NCBI GenBank assembly: GCA_024711325.1
Contig: JANJTC010000005.1
Location: forward strand, 620,001 to 684,000
Direction: 5' to 3'
Source: Bacteriovoracaceae bacterium
GTDB lineage: Bacteria > Bdellovibrionota > Bacteriovoracia > Bacteriovoracales > Bacteriovoracaceae
DNA: 64,000 bases
Below, one piece after another: positions 1 to 9,162 of the stretch. How positions within the stretch are numbered: position 1 is the first letter of the stretch; each line of letters begins with the position of its first letter. Both the position numbers and the translations under genes were made by a program. The notes beneath the pieces are model-generated. The model was not told where the DNA came from, ran no database searches, and worked only from the letters and a program-made list of their open reading frames with translations.

Positions 1-69
1 CTGATGGAATACGCTCTCAGCAAAGTTGCTAAAGTCCGCAAAGGCAAACGTTCTAAAACTTTACAGTAA
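1..69 (+). CDS. C-terminal tail of an unidentified protein (partial)
   Basis: The window opens inside an open frame that ends at TAA 67-69. The last 22 residues are lysine/arginine-rich (ends with KGKRSKTLQ). This is too short to name a family. A strong hairpin terminator follows 12 nt later, which supports a genuine gene end. Only the 3' end is visible, so function is unknown. Confidence 0.6.
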   Translation: MMEYALSKVAKVRKGKRSKTLQ

Positions 70-80
70 TCTGAATTTAA

Positions 81-112
81 GGGTCCCAATGATTGGGGCC
101 CTTTATCTTTTT
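81..112 (+). terminator. Rho-independent terminator after the first partial gene
   Basis: GGGTCCCAAT (81-90) pairs with ATTGGGGCCC (92-101) with one G-U pair, followed by TTTATCTTTTT. It lies between the partial gene and the HD-domain gene starting at 124. Confidence 0.8.
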
Positions 113-123
113 CCCGAGAAAAC

Positions 124-1551
124 ATGGAAGTATCTGCTAAAACCAAAATCGTCTTTGATCCCCTTTATGGCTTTATTCACTTAACTAATCTGGAATGGGA
201 GATTATCCATACTCCTTTTTATCAGCGTCTACGTTGGATCAAGCAATTGGGTTTCACTTTTTACACATTCCCTGGTGCCGAACATTCCCGTTACGGACAT
301 TCCATTGGAGTGATGTTTAATGCTCATAAAATTCTTCAAAGATTAGGTAAAGGTGTTCCTGAAGCTGATCTTTTTGATGATAGCGTTCAGTCACCTGAAA
401 AGGCTTTTCACCAAAGTATTCGCCTGGCCGCTTTACTGCATGATTTGGGAACTTTTATGTTCTCACATACAACAGAGATGGCCTATATCCGGTACGGTGA
501 AACTACCAATGAAAAAAATGGTAAAGGCCATCCGGATGATCACGAGCACTTGGGCTCTTACATCATTAAAAATACCGATTTCCCGAGAGGGATTACCTAT
601 ATTCTTAAGCAGTATCGTCTTGATCCCCAGAAAATCTCTAATCTGGTTAAAGGTATTGATCCCAATATTCTGGCCAATCAAATCCTGCACTCTGAAGTGG
701 ATTGTGATCGCATGGATTATCTTTTAAGGGATGCTCATTATTCTGGTATCAGGTATGGAACATACGATAGGGATTATTTGCTTCATCATTTCCGGGTGGC
801 AGAAGTCAATGGTCATGAGGTTGTAGCAATTAATCACAATGCTCTTCATGCAGTTGAGGATTTTTTGATGGCGAGATTTGCCTGGTACTCACAGGTGATT
901 CGTTCTGCCCGAGGAGCACGTTTCGACGCCATTGCGGAAGAACTTACTTTTTATATGCTTGAGAAAGGGAAGATTTACTCTTATTCCCAGTTAATGGATA
1001 TGATCGCCAATGACCCTGATCAATTCTATACTTTTAATGACCAATATTTTATGCAGCAGGTCCATCTCAATTACACCAATGGAACCTTTGATAAGAATCC
1101 TAGAATCAAAGACCTTGCTTACAGCCTTCTCTTTGGTAAGGCCCCTCGTACTGTTAAATGTGAAGAATTTAAGCAGCGGATTTTAAGCCAGGATGAAGAT
1201 CAGGTCTATGACAAGATAGTCAAAAAAGCTGAAACAAAAATTGAAGAGATTAAAGAAATTCTGAAGAAAAAAGGCAGCGAGAAAGACTGGATTGTTGAAG
1301 ATCTGCCTAAGAAAAATATCATTTTTGTGAAGTCCCGAAAAAAACTGGTTAAATCCAAGACTGGTGAAAATCTTCTATTGGAAAGAGATCCTGTGAAGAT
1401 TCTTATGGATAATGGAGATGTCAGACTTCTGGGAGATGTTGAGAATTCGATTATTTCTGATCTTCAAACGAAATTCAATTTTGTTCCAAACGTTTATTGT
1501 TCGGATTCGGCCTATGAATTGTTGAAGAGAGAAGGGATTATTACTATTTGA
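124..1551 (+). CDS. HD-domain phosphohydrolase, dGTPase/SAMHD1-like (COG1078 type)
   Basis: A 475-residue soluble protein. Seen: HSRYGH at residues 54-59, the metal-binding HD pair at 106-107 in LAALLHDLG, and the downstream SEVDCDRMDYLLRD block at 190-203. This spacing of H...HD...D is typical of the COG1078 HD superfamily, whose studied members hydrolyse deoxynucleoside triphosphates or other nucleotides at a divalent-metal centre. The C-terminal third (about 330-475) is lysine-rich and poorly conserved. No membrane segment or signal peptide is visible. It follows a terminator, so it probably has its own promoter, and it converges on the PAS gene with a 2-nt gap. The family call is secure; the substrate cannot be read from sequence. 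Confidence 0.85.
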   Translation: MEVSAKTKIVFDPLYGFIHLTNLEWEIIHTPFYQRLRWIKQLGFTFYTFPGAEHSRYGHSIGVMFNAHKILQRLGKGVPEADLFDDSVQSPEKAFHQSIRLAALLHDLGTFMFSHTTEMAYIRYGETTNEKNGKGHPDDHEHLGSYIIKNTDFPRGITYILKQYRLDPQKISNLVKGIDPNILANQILHSEVDCDRMDYLLRDAHYSGIRYGTYDRDYLLHHFRVAEVNGHEVVAINHNALHAVEDFLMARFAWYSQVIRSARGARFDAIAEELTFYMLEKGKIYSYSQLMDMIANDPDQFYTFNDQYFMQQVHLNYTNGTFDKNPRIKDLAYSLLFGKAPRTVKCEEFKQRILSQDEDQVYDKIVKKAETKIEEIKEILKKKGSEKDWIVEDLPKKNIIFVKSRKKLVKSKTGENLLLERDPVKILMDNGDVRLLGDVENSIISDLQTKFNFVPNVYCSDSAYELLKREGIITI

Positions 1552-1553
1552 GG

Positions 1554-2903
1554 TTAGCGACTTTTCATCATCGCCATTTCAAAGATATTTTCAATGTTAC
1601 CTTTTATCATTTCAGCAGAATCTTGAAATTCTGCTGCATTTTGACCAATATTCATCTTCTGTTGAACAAGTTCATTAATAGACCGTCGGAGCAAATTTAA
1701 AAAAGCCTCCATCTCTTGAAGATAAACATTGAAGGAGCTCTTTATTTCATCCTTTCTTGCGGATTCAATGGCCCCTGTTTGCTTAATGATCTCCAGAGCA
1801 CGCACTAGTTTTTTTACTTCTAACAACTGATCCTCAATAACTACCATCTCCGTTTTTAGCTTCGAAAGTTCTGATTCAAGTTTTGCAATAGTTGAATTAA
1901 ATAAGGAAATGAACACATGCTTATTTGCAAGCATCCCTTCAAAAGCGTTTTCCGTCGTTTCCAGATTATGGATGGATTCCTTCACGAAAAAATCGACCAT
2001 GATCATTTGAGTCTTAAGGGCCGTAATATTTAAAGAACCGTGCTTAATAATGACCGATAAGTTATCAGAGAAATTGGCAAAAGTAGTAATCTGATTCTCA
2101 ATCTGTCCCGCTAGCCGTGAAAATTCCTCGGATATAACTGAAAGAGTTGCAGCACTCTCACCAAATTTAACTGCCAGAATGTTCATATTTACAGAAAGGA
2201 ACTTGAGCTTGTGAAATTCCGTTTTAAGAGTGGCCAGGACTTCACCGAAAGATTTACTACCTTCTTCAAAGGTATTAATGTTATCAAAGCTTTGGTTTAG
2301 CTGCTTTGTCATACGTTTTGTGATTTCCGTGATCCGACTAATCGCAGGGTCACGATTAGTAACTGTATTGTCTTTATTTGCCAGATGATTTTCCCGGGCC
2401 TTAAGTTCAGTGATTGCGGCAGTAACCATGAAATCCTGATAGTTATCAAATCCCTTATCTTTAAGCATTTTCAATAATAGTTTTTCCCCTTCTTCCATAG
2501 AAGAGACTTTTTCTTTTTTAAGGACCTCAGAATAAACTTCTTCCACCACAGAAAAAATTTTGCTGGAAGGCTTGAAACGAATTGAGAGATATCCATCATC
2601 AACAGGAAAAGCGAAAGCAAATACCCAATAATAACGACCGTCGGCACTTAAGTTTTTCACATAGGCCGCAATGGGGGAGTCTGTTTTTAAAACATCCCAA
2701 AAAAGCTTGAAGACACTTCTGGGCATGTCTGGATGACGAATGATATTATGAGGAGCTTTGATCATCGTTTTTTCTGGATAACCACTGATTCTCATGAAGA
2801 CCGTATTTCCATACAAAATGATACCTTTGGTATCTGTTGTGGAAAAAAAAAGTTCTTCAAATTCAAAAGGTACTGCTTCATTTCTTAAGATAGGTTTTTT
2901 CAT
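1554..2903 (-). CDS. Cytoplasmic Aer-like PAS sensor with degenerate MCP-like signalling region
   Basis: A 449-residue protein. Residues about 18-115 match the N-terminal PAS domain of aerotaxis receptors (Aer): TTDTKGIILYGN, then ISGYPEKTMIKAPHNIIRHP and DGRYYWVFA, the same order as in Aer, where this PAS domain binds FAD and senses redox state. The rest is helical, and residues around 230-270 (FLSVNMNILAVKFGESA then ISEEFSRLAGQI) resemble the MCP hairpin tip where it meets CheA/CheW, but with many substitutions. No transmembrane segment or HAMP domain is visible, so it should be cytosolic. It probably reports redox or oxygen state to chemotaxis or to a dedicated partner; loss of signalling to CheA is possible. 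No good ribosome-binding site precedes the chosen ATG. Confidence 0.65.
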   Translation of the reverse strand: MKKPILRNEAVPFEFEELFFSTTDTKGIILYGNTVFMRISGYPEKTMIKAPHNIIRHPDMPRSVFKLFWDVLKTDSPIAAYVKNLSADGRYYWVFAFAFPVDDGYLSIRFKPSSKIFSVVEEVYSEVLKKEKVSSMEEGEKLLLKMLKDKGFDNYQDFMVTAAITELKARENHLANKDNTVTNRDPAISRITEITKRMTKQLNQSFDNINTFEEGSKSFGEVLATLKTEFHKLKFLSVNMNILAVKFGESAATLSVISEEFSRLAGQIENQITTFANFSDNLSVIIKHGSLNITALKTQMIMVDFFVKESIHNLETTENAFEGMLANKHVFISLFNSTIAKLESELSKLKTEMVVIEDQLLEVKKLVRALEIIKQTGAIESARKDEIKSSFNVYLQEMEAFLNLLRRSINELVQQKMNIGQNAAEFQDSAEMIKGNIENIFEMAMMKSR

Positions 2904-3008
2904 ACGGGAAATATTAATGGTAGGTGTCGTTAAAATATATGAGAAAAATCAGAAAAATTTTATTGCAATGGTTGAGTCTTTCGCTCTCGTACTGCTTTGA
3001 CCTTAAAC

Positions 3009-3038
3009 TTTACTTTCCCGACTAAAAATCGGTACAAT
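3009..3038 (+). promoter_or_regulatory. Candidate sigma-70 promoter for the ftsE operon
   Basis: TTTACT (3009-3014), an 18-bp spacer and TACAAT (3033-3038). The predicted transcript begins near 3045, ahead of ftsE at 3101. Sequence match only. Confidence 0.5.
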
Positions 3039-3100
3039 GTTTGCATAACGTTAAAGAGGTTCCATGAGGGGACTTCTAAAGTATCAGGCAGGTTTCACGG

Positions 3101-3814
3101 ATGTTAACCGGTCGTCTTCCACAACAAGGGCGAACTCAGCAGAAGGGTTCAACTAATCAGAATTATTTATTTCACCTCGACAATCTGTCGGTGGAATATG
3201 GTTCTATTAAGGCCCTTAAGTCGGTTCAACTCACTATCTATCCAGGCGAAATTTTATTTGTCACAGGGCCTTCTGGGGCCGGAAAGACCTCACTTCTCAG
3301 TGTTTTGGGAGGTCATTTAGCGCCCACTGGTGGTAAAGCGATTCTGCCGCAAGAGAGAAATTCTAAACATTTCGTTTCGACTGTTTTCCAGGATTTACGT
3401 CTTTTGCAGAAAAAATCATGCGAAGACAATCTATGGCTGGCCTATGATGCCAGTATCTATAATTCAAAAAATGAATTTCATCGGGAAATGGAAGATCTGG
3501 CCCGTTTATTACACATTCAGGACCATTTAAATCGGAAGATTGAGGACTGCAATGGAGGCCTGAAGCAGAAAGTGGCAATGATACGTGCTCTTCTGTGCAA
3601 GCCAACAGCACTTCTGGCCGATGAGCCAACCAGTTCACTTGATAAAGAAAATTCCTATCGTTTATTTGAAGTTTTAAATCACTTCAATCATAAAAAAGGT
3701 CTGACTCTGGTGTGGGCCACTCATAATAAGGAACTGATTAAACAGTTTCCTGGAAAAATTGCTCACCTCGATGCTGGACGATTAGTTTATTCGGGACATG
3801 CATGTTTTATTTAA
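3101..3814 (+). CDS. ftsE: Cell-division ABC ATPase FtsE
   Basis: A 237-residue ABC ATPase. Walker A GPSGAGKT is at 56-63, the Q-loop glutamine near 97, and Walker B with the catalytic glutamate at about 170-175 (ALLADEP), then a D-loop SSLD. The ABC signature is unusual: CNGGLKQK (150-157) where family members have an S-G-G core. FtsE with FtsX forms the inner-membrane complex that switches on septal peptidoglycan amidases through EnvC. The assignment rests on the immediate ftsX and envC neighbours as much as on the domain. The N-terminus carries about 20 extra residues before the usual start of the fold (YLFHLDNLSVEYG); no in-frame ATG lies closer. It overlaps ftsX by 13 bp. Confidence 0.9.
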   Translation: MLTGRLPQQGRTQQKGSTNQNYLFHLDNLSVEYGSIKALKSVQLTIYPGEILFVTGPSGAGKTSLLSVLGGHLAPTGGKAILPQERNSKHFVSTVFQDLRLLQKKSCEDNLWLAYDASIYNSKNEFHREMEDLARLLHIQDHLNRKIEDCNGGLKQKVAMIRALLCKPTALLADEPTSSLDKENSYRLFEVLNHFNHKKGLTLVWATHNKELIKQFPGKIAHLDAGRLVYSGHACFI

Positions 3815-4602
3815 AAGAATTTTTTAAATCGATTGGTGAATCTCCAATCCGAGGAATGAGTTTTCTCTTTTTTTCTTGTTTGCTCGCCATGGGACTAACT
3901 CATCGCCCTTGGATTGCAGCAACTATTGAAAAAGTTTCTCCAGAGAAAATGGTGAATCCATATTTCGTGGCCGTGATTGATGGGTCAGTGGATGCAGTCA
4001 AAATTAAAAACGTCCTCTTAAAGTTACCGGGCGTTGTAAATATCGATGATAAAGAATCAGATCGTAGCCGCTCAAAACTCAATGCATTGGTGGGTCAGTT
4101 AGGTAGTGATTACTCGCTTGATGCCGATCTTATGAATTTTAAATCTCTTCGGATAGTAATGAGTCCTTCACTCTCGATGGAGAGTTTGGATTTTGTCCGA
4201 AATCAAGTCGTGAAAATGGGTGGGAAGGATCATGTATCCGCTACGGATGTAAAGTTTCCTGAAGTAACCGGTGTTATGAAGGCCCATCCTTTTTATCATT
4301 ACCTGGCCCGGGCAGGAGATTGGGGTGTGGTGGGACTCATCGCTATTATGTGGATGATTTCTTATTGGCTTTGCTATGATGTTTTTCGTTCGCGCTCATA
4401 TATTATTGAGAAGTTTCAGCGTAAAAAACTGGTTGCTGCAAAAAGTATTGCAACCGGTCTGTCAGTCGTTTTTGTTCTCTTTGCTGCGATTGGTATCTGG
4501 AATGGAACTCTGAAGTTTTTTGATTCCATAATACTGCTAATGATTTTTTCAGTATTCTGGACTTTCTCAATGCAAGACTGGAGATGGAAACCGACATTAT
4601 GA
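3802..4602 (+). CDS. ftsX: Cell-division permease FtsX
   Basis: A 266-residue inner-membrane protein. Hydrophobic segments near residues 17-35, 175-195, 213-233 and 241-257, with a large extracytoplasmic domain between the first and second, give the four-TM FtsX topology. In the known system that periplasmic loop binds EnvC, and the ATPase cycle of FtsE is transmitted through FtsX to activate amidases at the septum. Sequence conservation is low but the order ftsE-ftsX-envC is diagnostic. The start overlaps ftsE and the stop overlaps the envC start in ATGA, implying translational coupling through the three genes. Confidence 0.85.
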   Translation: MFYLKEFFKSIGESPIRGMSFLFFSCLLAMGLTHRPWIAATIEKVSPEKMVNPYFVAVIDGSVDAVKIKNVLLKLPGVVNIDDKESDRSRSKLNALVGQLGSDYSLDADLMNFKSLRIVMSPSLSMESLDFVRNQVVKMGGKDHVSATDVKFPEVTGVMKAHPFYHYLARAGDWGVVGLIAIMWMISYWLCYDVFRSRSYIIEKFQRKKLVAAKSIATGLSVVFVLFAAIGIWNGTLKFFDSIILLMIFSVFWTFSMQDWRWKPTL

Positions 4603-5606
4603 AACTGTTTCTTACGCTGGCCCTTTTTATTTCCTTTGGAACTCATGCGGCAATTAAACGACCTGGGGACGAGCTGGCACGTTATCGTAGTGAAGTCATG
4701 GAAATGGGTGCTCGCTTGCATACCCTTGAAAAAGAAATCAATACTAAGAACAACCTTTATCTCTCAAGCCTTGAGCAAATCAAGCAGTTTGAATCTGATG
4801 TAAAACTCTACCGAGATGAACTTAAAAAGAAACATAAAGAAGTTTCTAATGCTCAATTGGAAAATAAACGCATTCTCCAAAGTTATCTCCTGGAAAGTGA
4901 AAATGACACAACTGAGCCCTGGCAGCGGAAAGTTCATCTGCAGCTTCTTAAGCAGGCCCAGGAGAAATTAAAAACGAAAGAAGCTGAATTAGTAAATTTT
5001 GAAAGCAAAGTTAATGAATTCGATGAAAAGTTAATTGCTTTAAGAACGAACGAAGAAGAGCTTGAACAAGTGATCAAGGAACTTGAAGTACGAAAAAAAT
5101 CCGCTATGGAAACCTATCTGGCAAAAGTGGATAAAAAACAAAAGATCGAAAAGATTGTTCAATCTCAAAAATTAAAGAAAAGAATTGAAGTGGTTAAAAA
5201 GGAATTAAGCCGGGCACCAATCGTTGCAACTAAGCCTGATCGATTCTTTGCCCGACCAGTGGATGATTTTGTTAGCTATACTGCAAGTCCTAAAGGTGTC
5301 ACTTTTAAATACCAAGCTGCTCAACCAGTGAAGGCAGTGGGTGGAGGAAAGATTGTTTTTGCAGGAGATCTTTCATCATATGGACAAGTTGTTCTCATTG
5401 ATCATGGTTCAGAAATCAGAACGGTCCTATTGGGAAAAATGAATATCAGAGTTAAGAAGAATGATTTAGTCAAAAATGGGGATATCCTTGCTTATACTCT
5501 TTCAGATTCCAAAGAAGCCCAAAACCTTTACTTTGAAGTTCGTAAGAAAAACACGGCCCAAAACACTATTTTGTGGTTAGACCCGAATGGAGTGAGTAAA
5601 ATCTAA
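4599..5606 (+). CDS. envC: EnvC-like amidase activator (coiled coil plus degenerate LytM domain)
   Basis: I choose the ATG at 4599 (335 residues) because it begins a clean signal peptide (MKLFLTLALFISFGTHAA) and overlaps the ftsX stop in ATGA; an in-frame ATG at 4584 adds five residues and is less convincing. After the signal peptide comes a long Lys/Glu-rich coiled coil, then a C-terminal M23/LytM fold (about 230-335). The zinc ligands are missing: HxGxD is replaced by a KGVTFKY stretch and the HxH motif by NLYFEVR. Loss of these residues is expected of EnvC, which activates amidases rather than cutting peptidoglycan. Periplasmic. Confidence 0.85.
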   Translation: MKLFLTLALFISFGTHAAIKRPGDELARYRSEVMEMGARLHTLEKEINTKNNLYLSSLEQIKQFESDVKLYRDELKKKHKEVSNAQLENKRILQSYLLESENDTTEPWQRKVHLQLLKQAQEKLKTKEAELVNFESKVNEFDEKLIALRTNEEELEQVIKELEVRKKSAMETYLAKVDKKQKIEKIVQSQKLKKRIEVVKKELSRAPIVATKPDRFFARPVDDFVSYTASPKGVTFKYQAAQPVKAVGGGKIVFAGDLSSYGQVVLIDHGSEIRTVLLGKMNIRVKKNDLVKNGDILAYTLSDSKEAQNLYFEVRKKNTAQNTILWLDPNGVSKI

Positions 5607-5634
5607 GACGATCATTCAAGTCTTAGGAGTACTC

Positions 5635-7050
5635 ATGTCTCGTCTCGCATCCATGGCATTGCTTTCCTTTTTAATTTTTTCTCCTGCTCAAGGCAGAGAT
5701 GAGAAAAAAGCACCTCCCAAAATTACAGAAAATCGTTCTCGCTTTGAACAACTTGAACTATTTAATAAAGTACTTCACTTGGTTGAGACTCAGTATTACC
5801 GCCCGGTCAGCACTGAGAAACTGGTTGAAGGTGCTCTGAAAGGAATGATGGAAACTTTGGATCCACATTCAGCTTTTTTGAATAAAGATTATTTTGAAAA
5901 AATGCAAAATGATACTGCTGGTGAGTTTGGTGGTTTGGGTCTTGAAGTGACACAGAAAGAAGGCGTGATCTATATCATTACACCCATAGATGATACTCCG
6001 GCCTTTCGGGCAGGGATTAAACCAAAAGATAAGATGGTTGAAATTAATCATGAGCCCATTGTTGGCATGACCCTTGAGCAGGCAATTGAAAGGATGCGTG
6101 GCAAAGTCGGGGATAAGATTCACCTGGGCATTATTCGCGAGGGTGAAGAAGGAATTAAACATTTTAATCTAAAGCGAGAAATCATTAAAATTAAGCCTGT
6201 GAAGTCAGAGCTTATACAGGACAAGTATGCCTACATTCGTTTAACTCAATTCCAAAAGCGCTCTGCTGAATCGATTGAAGAGGCCTTGAAAAAAATTAAG
6301 GCGAGGACAAAAGGAAAGCTTTCGGGAATTGTTCTGGATCTTCGTTCTAATCCAGGGGGGCTTCTGGATCAGGCAGTTGATGTTTCCTCACTGTTTCTAA
6401 AAGAAGGTATTGTAGTTACTACTGAGGCCCGTGATCCTCAAAATAAAGATATCCGTTATGTTAAGAAGTCTGGCTATAAAGATCTAACAACTCCGATGGT
6501 GATTTTAATTAATGGTGCCTCTGCTTCAGCTTCAGAGATTGTTGCTGGTGCACTCCAGGACTATGAACGTGCTGTTATCATGGGCTCCCAGTCCTTCGGT
6601 AAAGGCTCAGTTCAAACAGTCGCTCAATTAGATAAGAGTACGGGAGTAAAACTAACGATTGCTCAATATATGACTCCAAAAAATAGAAAAATACAGGCCG
6701 TTGGAATTAAGCCGGATGTCCAGATTGAAGAAATGAATCAAGTAGATTTTGAAAAAGGCTTGAAGGAAGATCGTTATATTCGTGAAAAAGATCTTAAGGG
6801 TCATCTGACGGCAACCATTGAAACTCCGGAAGAGAAAGTCATCCGGGAAGCAAACGAGCGAAAAGAAAGAGCACAAAGAGTTAAGGCCATGGAGGCCCGA
6901 AGAAACGAGAGAAAGAATTCTTCAAAAGAAAAAGAGGATGAGCTTTTCAAGGCCTATGCTCCAGCTGAAGACTATCAAGTGCTTCAGGCCATCCGCTATC
7001 TCCAGGGCTTTAGTGTTTTTGAATCCTTTCTTAAAACGACAAATAAGTAA
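5635..7050 (+). CDS. ctpA: Carboxy-terminal processing protease CtpA (S41)
   Basis: 471 residues: signal peptide (about 1-20), PDZ domain (about 95-180, GGLGLEV), then the S41 tail-specific protease domain. The Ser/Lys dyad is visible: Ser298 in GASASASEIVAGALQD and Lys323 in SFGKGSVQ, 25 residues apart as in Prc/CtpA. The lysine/arginine-rich C-terminal region (about 395-440) is probably a helical extension. CtpA enzymes trim C-termini of periplasmic proteins, often peptidoglycan hydrolases, and commonly sit next to envC. An AGGAG ribosome-binding site precedes the ATG. The stop overlaps the xseA start by one base. Confidence 0.93.
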   Translation: MSRLASMALLSFLIFSPAQGRDEKKAPPKITENRSRFEQLELFNKVLHLVETQYYRPVSTEKLVEGALKGMMETLDPHSAFLNKDYFEKMQNDTAGEFGGLGLEVTQKEGVIYIITPIDDTPAFRAGIKPKDKMVEINHEPIVGMTLEQAIERMRGKVGDKIHLGIIREGEEGIKHFNLKREIIKIKPVKSELIQDKYAYIRLTQFQKRSAESIEEALKKIKARTKGKLSGIVLDLRSNPGGLLDQAVDVSSLFLKEGIVVTTEARDPQNKDIRYVKKSGYKDLTTPMVILINGASASASEIVAGALQDYERAVIMGSQSFGKGSVQTVAQLDKSTGVKLTIAQYMTPKNRKIQAVGIKPDVQIEEMNQVDFEKGLKEDRYIREKDLKGHLTATIETPEEKVIREANERKERAQRVKAMEARRNERKNSSKEKEDELFKAYAPAEDYQVLQAIRYLQGFSVFESFLKTTNK

Positions 7051-8318
7051 TGATGGGATTTGATGCGGCCACAGTCTCAGATCTAGTTGGCTCAATTAAA
7101 GAAGTATTAGAGGAGCAGTTCCAGGAAGTGATGGTACAGGGAGAGGTGACAAACCTCTCTCTCTCGGGTGCCGGTCACTGGTACTTTACACTCTCTGATG
7201 CTAATGCCTGCATCTCCTGCGCTCTCTTCAAAGGAGATGCTCTTCGTAATCCACTTATTCGGAATCTTAAAGATGGCGATAAAATCGTCATCGTGGGTCC
7301 ATTGAGTGTCTATCAAAAGCGTGGTTCTTTTCAATTGCTGGCGAAAAGAATTTTTCCTGCCGGCGAAGGGCAGCTGAAACTTCAGTATGAGAGATTAAAG
7401 GCGAGGCTTTCGCAGGAAGGACTCTTCGATATTGAGAAAAAAAAGCCCTTACCTTTGTTTCCCAAAAGAGTTGCCGTTATCACTGCAGAACATGGAGCCG
7501 CTCTTCAGGATTTTCTAAATGTCATGAAACGCAGGTCCTTATGGTTAGATATCCTGATTGTTCCTGCTCTGGTTCAAGGTGATGGAGCTCCCAAGTCACT
7601 TTATAATGCTCTTAAAATGGCCGAAGCTCAGAATGGAATTGATGTCATCGTTCTCACCCGTGGGGGAGGAAGCCTTGAGGATCTCTGGGCCTTTAATGAT
7701 GAGAATCTGGTTCGGGCAATTCATGAATGCCCTATTCCGGTGATAAGTGCCGTAGGTCATCAGGTTGATTATACTCTTTGTGACTATGTTTCTGACTACC
7801 GTTCAGAAACTCCTACGGCCGCAGCTGAAACTCTGTCTCAGCCACAAACGGAACTTAAATCTCGCCTCATTTTTTGTCAGAGCCATTTAAAATCTGATCT
7901 TTTTAAATTGTATCAGCATGTGCAACTCATGACCCAAAAGTTTCATCCTCGTGAACTTTTAAACCTCATGAAACAAAAAATTCATGAAGGGGAGAAGCGT
8001 TTAAGTGCCATTCATTTAAAAGAGAGGGCCGGTGAATTAATCGGTCTGCCTGAGGCCAGTCAAAGGGTAGATGAAAGCATTCTTAAACTTCGTCACATTA
8101 CAGAAAGAAATACCACCCACTTATCTGAGAAACTTCTCCGTTTTGAACAGGTCCTGGGTGCATTAAGCCCGCTTAAAGTTTTAGGTCGTGGATACTCTTA
8201 TGTGACTCTGGCAAATGGCGATGTTATCACTTCTAAAAATGATTTTGATCTGAAAGATCAAGGCACCAAGATAGAAATCCAGTTCCATGATGGCAAGGGT
8301 TTAGCGATAAAGGGATAA
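7050..8318 (+). CDS. xseA: Exodeoxyribonuclease VII large subunit
   Basis: 422 residues. An N-terminal OB fold (about 15-100, with GAGHWYFTLSD) is followed by the catalytic domain containing KRVAVITAEHGAALQDF, the LTRGGGSLEDLWAFN block and ISAVGHQVDYTLCDYVSDYRSETPTAAAE. XseA with several XseB subunits degrades single-stranded DNA in the cytoplasm and helps DNA repair. The small-subunit gene xseB is not in this window. The gene overlaps ctpA by one base (TAATG), so it is co-transcribed with the envelope genes although its job is unrelated. Two consecutive ATG codons make the exact start ambiguous by one residue. Confidence 0.95.
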   Translation: MMGFDAATVSDLVGSIKEVLEEQFQEVMVQGEVTNLSLSGAGHWYFTLSDANACISCALFKGDALRNPLIRNLKDGDKIVIVGPLSVYQKRGSFQLLAKRIFPAGEGQLKLQYERLKARLSQEGLFDIEKKKPLPLFPKRVAVITAEHGAALQDFLNVMKRRSLWLDILIVPALVQGDGAPKSLYNALKMAEAQNGIDVIVLTRGGGSLEDLWAFNDENLVRAIHECPIPVISAVGHQVDYTLCDYVSDYRSETPTAAAETLSQPQTELKSRLIFCQSHLKSDLFKLYQHVQLMTQKFHPRELLNLMKQKIHEGEKRLSAIHLKERAGELIGLPEASQRVDESILKLRHITERNTTHLSEKLLRFEQVLGALSPLKVLGRGYSYVTLANGDVITSKNDFDLKDQGTKIEIQFHDGKGLAIKG

Positions 8319-8319
8319 T

Positions 8320-9162
8320 ATGAAATACACTATTCTTACTCTTCTTTTTCCCACTTTTTTAAGCTGTGCGATGGCAAAGAACCCAGTTCAAAAAGAACTG
8401 ACCATCAAACCAGGAGAAGTCCGCTTCCTGGAGTTTAATATTCCCCATGAGAAAGTTCGTCTTTTTTGTAAAGATCAGGAAGTGAAGTTGCAAAAAAATG
8501 GCAAGAAGGGCCAGGCAGTAGTTATAGAGAGTTATTTTTCGGAACTTAAACCTTTCACCTGTTACTTAAAAGACAATGATCAGAATCTGGAAGAGCTCTT
8601 CTTTAAGGTAGAGAATCGCGAATACAAAGCTGAGCAGTTAAGAGTGAATCCTAAAAGAATTAAGTTATCCCCAAAAGATCAGAAGCGCGCCAATGAGGAA
8701 CAGTTAGTTCTGAATAAAATTTATGCTTCATCTTTGAATACTTTTCAGTTTAAAACTGCTTTTAAAGAACCTATGGATAGTCATGTCACAAGTCTTTATG
8801 GAACCCGTCGGGTTTATAACAAAAAGAAAAAAGGGCAGCATCTAGGTATTGATTTTCGTGCTGCGATTGGGGATAAAGTTCCTTCAACCAATGCAGGCAA
8901 AGTTGTTTTTGCCGGAGATCTTTTTTACACAGGCTGGACGGTGATTATTGACCACGGCCTGGATATTTTTTCTGTCTACGGACATCTATCTAAACCAATG
9001 GTGGAGGCGGGAGAAATGGTAGAGCGCGGGCAGATTATTGGACTTTCCGGAAACACTGGAAGAACTTCTGGACCACATCTTCATTGGGGTGTTAAAGTTC
9101 AGGGCCAATATATTGATGGTTTCGTTCTGATCGAGGAAACCAAAAAAGCCTTCAAGGAATAA
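8320..9162 (+). CDS. Secreted M23 metallopeptidase with intact zinc site
   Basis: 280 residues with an N-terminal signal sequence; a cysteine at 16 follows FLS, only a weak lipobox. The C-terminal domain (about 150-275) is a complete LytM/M23 endopeptidase: His174 and Asp178 in HLGID, His222 in YGHL, and His253/His255 in GPHLHW, all expected zinc or catalytic residues. It therefore probably cuts peptidoglycan cross-bridges, in contrast to the ligand-less EnvC-like protein upstream. It starts 1 nt after xseA and its last base is the first of the next gene. Substrate bond and timing cannot be read from sequence. Confidence 0.88.
   Translation: MKYTILTLLFPTFLSCAMAKNPVQKELTIKPGEVRFLEFNIPHEKVRLFCKDQEVKLQKNGKKGQAVVIESYFSELKPFTCYLKDNDQNLEELFFKVENREYKAEQLRVNPKRIKLSPKDQKRANEEQLVLNKIYASSLNTFQFKTAFKEPMDSHVTSLYGTRRVYNKKKKGQHLGIDFRAAIGDKVPSTNAGKVVFAGDLFYTGWTVIIDHGLDIFSVYGHLSKPMVEAGEMVERGQIIGLSGNTGRTSGPHLHWGVKVQGQYIDGFVLIEETKKAFKE

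Noticed and set aside
2794..3000. 68-codon plus-strand frame
   Set aside because: It is largely the reverse strand of the PAS gene start and has no upstream ribosome-binding site.
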